Of a DNA stretch of 64,000 nucleotides, positions 61,160-64,000 are shown one piece after another (position 1 is the stretch's first letter; every line of letters starts with the position of its first letter). Position numbers and translations under genes: made by a program. The DNA comes from Streptomyces griseiscabiei. Its GTDB lineage: Bacteria > Actinomycetota > Actinomycetes > Streptomycetales > Streptomycetaceae. The stretch is from NCBI RefSeq assembly GCF_020010925.1, contig NZ_JAGJBZ010000001.1, forward strand, positions 3,761,001-3,825,000. Direction: 5' to 3'. The notes under the pieces were generated by a model, which saw only the letters and a program-made list of their open reading frames with translations, was not told the DNA's origin and ran no database searches.

Positions 61160-61360
61160 CCCCATTTCGCGCCCGTTTTGGCCCATGGCCGGCGCTAGGC
61201 CGAATGGCACGGAGTGCCACCCGATTCGTGTGAATCTGAGCACAAGAGGCTACTCGTCGGTAATGGCCGATTGACCGCGGTCCTGACCGTCCTCGCAGAT
61301 GAGGGCAGTGTCAGGGCCGCGTCGGGGTTTAAAGGCCGCGCATCAAGGCTTCACTGGCGT

Positions 61361-61389
61361 TTGACCGGTCGGTCACGCCCTGGTAACAC
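61361..61389 (+). promoter_or_regulatory. Candidate promoter for the 67-aa protein gene
   Basis: TTGACC (61361-61366) and TAACAC (61384-61389) are separated by 17 bases. The -35 sits in the near-palindrome TGACCGGTCGGTCA. The rest of the 302-base gap after lipA (61160-61461) shows no gene; GGCCCATGGCC just after lipA is only a weak stem. Confidence 0.5.
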
Positions 61390-61461
61390 CAATCAGTGAC
61401 CCTGGTTTCACGCCCGGTACAGGGTCCTAGCCAGAGCAGCCATCCCGAGGGGGGACCTCCC

Positions 61462-61665
61462 ATGCAGGCCGCACCCGTTCGTGCCACAGCGATCCCGTCG
61501 TTCACCGATGCACTCCGTGCCGTCGAGTCGCTGCTCATGAGCAGTGGTCAGCGCACCGCCCGTCGCAACGCCTGGACCTCCGTCCTGGAGGACCGCCGCC
61601 GCGCCAAGGACCGCGTCGAGACCGAGCGCGTCCTCGAAGCCGCCGTCGCCTCGCGCACCTCGTAG
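61462..61665 (+). CDS. Small conserved protein between lipA and DUF4191 gene (67 aa)
   Basis: Starts MQAAPVRATAIPSFTDALRAVE with GAGGGGGGA upstream. Helical, rich in Arg, Ala and Glu, no Cys and no membrane segment. I recognise it as a conserved Streptomyces protein at this locus but know no function. It has its own likely promoter. Confidence 0.75.
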   Translation: MQAAPVRATAIPSFTDALRAVESLLMSSGQRTARRNAWTSVLEDRRRAKDRVETERVLEAAVASRTS

Positions 61666-61814
61666 CGCCGCACCCCGCACCACCGCTCCACGAACCGCCG
61701 CAGCACGCCGGCACCGCCGCCGCCCGGCGCCGCTTCCCCAGCGCAGCCGCCGGTCCCCGGTCCCCACCGGCACCGCCGTCGTCCTCGCTTCCCCGGACAC
61801 GTAGACTTCGTGCC

Positions 61815-62516
61815 ATGGCGAGGAAGGAACCCGCAGCGGACGCTGCGAACCCCGGGCGACTCAAGCAGATCGCTCTGACGTACAAGATGACCCGCAGGGC
61901 CGACAAGAAGATCGGTCTTGTACTCGCGGCTGTCGGAATCATCACCTTCGGTGTCTTCCTCGCGATCGGTTTCTTGATCGGTCACCCCATCTATCTCGGC
62001 ATCCTGGGCCTCCTGCTCGCCTTCCTCGCGACGGCGATCGTGTTCGGACGGCGGGCCGAGCGGGCCGCGTTCGGGCAGATGGAGGGCCAGCCGGGCGCCG
62101 CCGCGGCGGTCCTGGACAACGTGGGACGTGGCTGGACCACGACGCCCGCGGTGGCGATGAACCGCAGCCAGGACGTGGTGCACCGGGCCGTCGGCAAGGC
62201 CGGCATCGTCCTGGTCGCCGAGGGCAACCCGAACCGTGTGAAGAGCCTGCTGGCCGCCGAGAAGCGGAAGATGGCCCGCATCGTGGCGGACGTCCCGGTG
62301 CACGACCTGGTGGTGGGCACCGGCGAGGGCCAGACCGAGCTGAAGAAGCTCCGCACGACCATGCTCAAGCTGCCGCGCGTCCTGTCCGGACCCCAGGTGA
62401 CCGCCACCAACGACCGGCTGCGCGCCATGGGCGACCTGATGAGCAACATGCCGCTCCCCAAGGGCCCGATGCCCAAGGGCATGCGTATGCCGAAGGGCGG
62501 CCCGAAGGCCCGCTGA
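61815..62516 (+). CDS. DUF4191 membrane protein
   Basis: 233 aa. Two membrane helices (about 32-75) follow a basic N-terminus containing LKQIALTYKMT; the C-terminal cytoplasmic domain ends in a Met/Pro/Lys-rich tail. Homologue of Rv2219, which also lies between lipA and glnA1. Function unknown. TAGACT seven bases before the ATG indicates a leaderless mRNA. Confidence 0.9.
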   Translation: MARKEPAADAANPGRLKQIALTYKMTRRADKKIGLVLAAVGIITFGVFLAIGFLIGHPIYLGILGLLLAFLATAIVFGRRAERAAFGQMEGQPGAAAAVLDNVGRGWTTTPAVAMNRSQDVVHRAVGKAGIVLVAEGNPNRVKSLLAAEKRKMARIVADVPVHDLVVGTGEGQTELKKLRTTMLKLPRVLSGPQVTATNDRLRAMGDLMSNMPLPKGPMPKGMRMPKGGPKAR

Positions 62517-62534
62517 CACCATGACGACCACGTG

Positions 62535-62583
62535 TACGACGATGGGGGCGCCCCGGATCACTCCGGGCGCCCCCATCGTCGTA
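62535..62583. terminator. Bidirectional stem-loop terminator
   Basis: A perfect 19-bp inverted repeat (62535-62553 with 62565-62583) separates the convergent DUF4191 and RDD genes; the 11-base loop can itself pair partly. Confidence 0.85.
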
Positions 62584-62598
62584 CTCCGGGCGGGAACC

Positions 62599-63096
62599 TC
62601 AGATCCGGACCTCGACCGTGCGCGCCAGCCGGTCGTGCAGGCCCCGGCCGTCGCGGTCCCAGACCAGGGCGGGGACGGCGAGGCAGAGCAGGACCGTGCG
62701 GACGGCGGCGCGCCAGGGGACGACCGTGCCGGTGTCCTGGGCGACGACCCGCAGACCGAAGAGGCGCTTGCCCGGGGTGAAGCCGATCGTGCCCAGCGTC
62801 AGGGTGTGCAGCAGGAAGAAGATGAGCAGGGCCCAGTTGCTGGTGGCCTGGTCGTAGCCGTCGGTGATCAGGCCGTATGCGATCAGCAGGCACAGGCCCC
62901 AGTCGACGGCGAGGGCGCCCAGACGGCGGCCGGGGCGGGCGATGGAGCCGGAGCCCTCCTCCGGCAGACCGAGCTGCTCTCCCCTGTATCCGAAGTCGAC
63001 TCCGGCTTCCTCCGCGGCTTCACGGGGGCCGGAGAGCCACGATCCGAGTGCTTGCCTCTTGTCCACCCGTCCAAGGTACTGCCACCGTTCTGCCAT
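62599..63096 (-). CDS. RDD-family membrane protein
   Basis: 165 aa. A soluble N-terminal 55 residues with GSGSIARPGRRLGALAVDW leads to the RDD pattern (Arg in the first helix, DRDGRGLHDRLA near the end) and three hydrophobic segments. RDD proteins are small membrane proteins, some acting as ion exchangers; role here unknown. Matches Rv2219A in the mycobacterial order. Divergent from glnA. Confidence 0.9.
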   Translation of the reverse strand: MAERWQYLGRVDKRQALGSWLSGPREAAEEAGVDFGYRGEQLGLPEEGSGSIARPGRRLGALAVDWGLCLLIAYGLITDGYDQATSNWALLIFFLLHTLTLGTIGFTPGKRLFGLRVVAQDTGTVVPWRAAVRTVLLCLAVPALVWDRDGRGLHDRLARTVEVRI

Positions 63097-63129
63097 ACGG
63101 ACAGGTGGGGTGCGGGGCGGGATGTCCGG

Positions 63130-63167
63130 TTAACTTGTGCGAAACAAATGGGTCACGCACGAGAAAT
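63130..63167 (+). promoter_or_regulatory. GlnR double box upstream of glnA
   Basis: TTAAC-6-GAAAC-6-GTCAC-6-GAAAT matches the known two-box GlnR operator of actinobacterial nitrogen genes with exact spacing. A TAGTGT hexamer (63179-63184) is a likely -10 just downstream, which fits GlnR acting as activator under nitrogen limitation. Confidence 0.85.
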
Positions 63168-63264
63168 CACCCGTCCCTAGTGTCGTGAAGAGCGTGTGCC
63201 ACCGCACTGGCCGCACGAACGAACTACCACCCCGGCAGGAGACGTCGGGAGTAGGAGGAGCTGG

Positions 63265-64000
63265 ATGTTCCAGAACGCCGACGAGGCCAAGAAGTACATC
63301 GCGGACGAGGACGTCAAGTTCGTCGATGTCCGCTTCTGCGACCTGCCGGGTGTGATGCAGCACTTCACGATCCCGGCCACGGCCTTCGACCCGGCCGAGG
63401 AGCTCGCGTTCGACGGCTCCTCGATCCGCGGCTTCCAGGCCATCCACGAGTCCGACATGGCGCTCCGCGCCGACCTGTCCACCGCGCGCGTCGACCCCTT
63501 CCGCCGCGACAAGACGGTCAACATCAACTTCTTCATCCACGACCCGATCACAGGCGAGCAGTACTCCCGTGACCCGCGGAACGTGGCGAAGAAGGCGGAG
63601 GCGTACCTCGCGTCCACCGGTATCGCCGACACCGCGTACTTCGGTCCCGAGGCCGAGTTCTACGTCTTCGACAGCGTGCGCTTCAAGACCGCGGAGAACG
63701 AGTCCTTCTACCACATCGACTCCGAGGCGGGCGCCTGGAACACCGGTGCGCTGGAGGACAACCGCGGCTACAAGGTCCGCTACAAGGGCGGTTACTTCCC
63801 GACCCCGCCGGTCGACCACTTCGCCGACCTGCGTGCCGAGATCTCCCTGGAGCTGGCCAACTCCGGCCTCCAGGTCGAGCGCCAGCACCACGAGGTGGGC
63901 ACCGCCGGCCAGGCCGAGATCAACTACAAGTTCAACACGCTGCTCGCCGCGGCCGACGACCTCCAGCTCTTCAAGTACATCGTGAAGAACGTGGCCTGGC
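63265..64000 (+). CDS. glnA: Glutamine synthetase type I (GlnA), partial
   Basis: The first 245 residues, starting [18 protein letters not shown] after GGAGGAG, are the beta-grasp N-domain and the start of the catalytic domain: [18 protein letters not shown], metal-site Glu residues in [10 protein letters not shown] and in [20 protein letters not shown]. The adenylylation-site Tyr lies beyond the window. Converts glutamate and ammonia to glutamine. GlnR boxes precede it. The gene is cut by the window end, not damaged. Confidence 0.97.
   Translation, partial: MFQNADEAKKYIADEDVKFVDVRFCDLPGVMQHFTIPATAFDPAEELAFDGSSIRGFQAIHESDMALRADLSTARVDPFRRDKTVNINFFIHDPITGEQYSRDPRNVAKKAEAYLASTGIADTAYFGPEAEFYVFDSVRFKTAENESFYHIDSEAGAWNTGALEDNRGYKVRYKGGYFPTPPVDHFADLRAEISLELANSGLQVERQHHEVGTAGQAEINYKFNTLLAAADDLQLFKYIVKNVAW

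Overview
The window is chromosomal DNA from a streptomycete or very close relative. It is very GC-rich, has strong third-position G/C bias and many GTG starts, and carries typical Streptomyces proteins: a class I-type cytochrome bcc-aa3 chain, actinobacterial AceE, a GlnR-type glnA promoter, and PspA with its small PspAA partner. I recognise much of the gene order as the conserved actinobacterial block that in Mycobacterium tuberculosis runs from ctaE/qcrCAB through adoK, erpA, cobT, cobS, pepB, dlaT, lipB and lipA to glnA1. That comparison is from memory and was not computed.

Layout. 1-7.4 kb: respiratory genes on the minus strand (qcrA partial, qcrC, ctaE; then ctaF, ctaD, ctaC), separated by a receiver-like protein and an L,D-transpeptidase lipoprotein. 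7.6-14.2 kb: a cysteine desulfurase fused to a TusA domain, an adenosine-kinase-like PfkB enzyme, a 69-aa orphan, a large anchored envelope protein, erpA and nadA. 14.2-24 kb: a Ser/Thr kinase with a PQQ-type propeller, an RND exporter, a NarL-type two-component pair, and pspAA/pspA. 23.6-33.3 kb: DUF3043 protein, two methyltransferases, cobalamin lower-ligand genes (cobU fused to a beta-lactamase-fold domain, cobT, cobS), a DUF2156 lysyltransferase-like protein and membrane proteins. 33.3-39.9 kb: a five-gene minus-strand locus described below. 40.4-49.5 kb: pepA, then E3 (lpdA), E2 (sucB/aceF), a GntR regulator and E1 (aceE), i.e. the pyruvate dehydrogenase set. 49.7-58.7 kb: WYL regulator, DUF4240, PGRP amidase, MarP-like protease, GNAT, TIGR01777 epimerase, flavin amine oxidase and a large TPR-type regulator. 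59.1-64 kb: lipB and lipA (lipoylation of the E2 above), DUF4191, RDD protein and the start of glnA.

Most interesting system. Positions 33284-39934 encode, in one transcriptional direction, a secreted CE18/Agd3-like deacetylase, a PelF-type GT4 glycosyltransferase, a polytopic membrane protein, a GH135 (spherulin-4/Sph3-like) hydrolase and a GH114 lipoprotein. The last four overlap by 4 bp at each junction. This parts list matches the fungal galactosaminogalactan machinery (deacetylase, Sph3, Ega3, GT4) combined with bacterial Pel-type export, so I infer a locus for a partly deacetylated galactosamine-rich exopolysaccharide. It sits between cobS and pepA and looks like an insertion in the conserved core.

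Other structure. A palindromic intergenic repeat with core GCGCAGTTCCCCGCGCCCC occurs in 15 copies at 11 places, always outside genes, often just after stop codons and at four loci as inverted pairs. Many genes have a -10 hexamer six to eight bases before the start codon, implying leaderless mRNAs. Strong stem-loops separate several gene pairs, and palindromes lie in front of ctaE, nadA, aceE and the divergent pepA/polysaccharide promoters. I saw no rRNA, intact tRNA, CRISPR array, insertion sequence or prophage.
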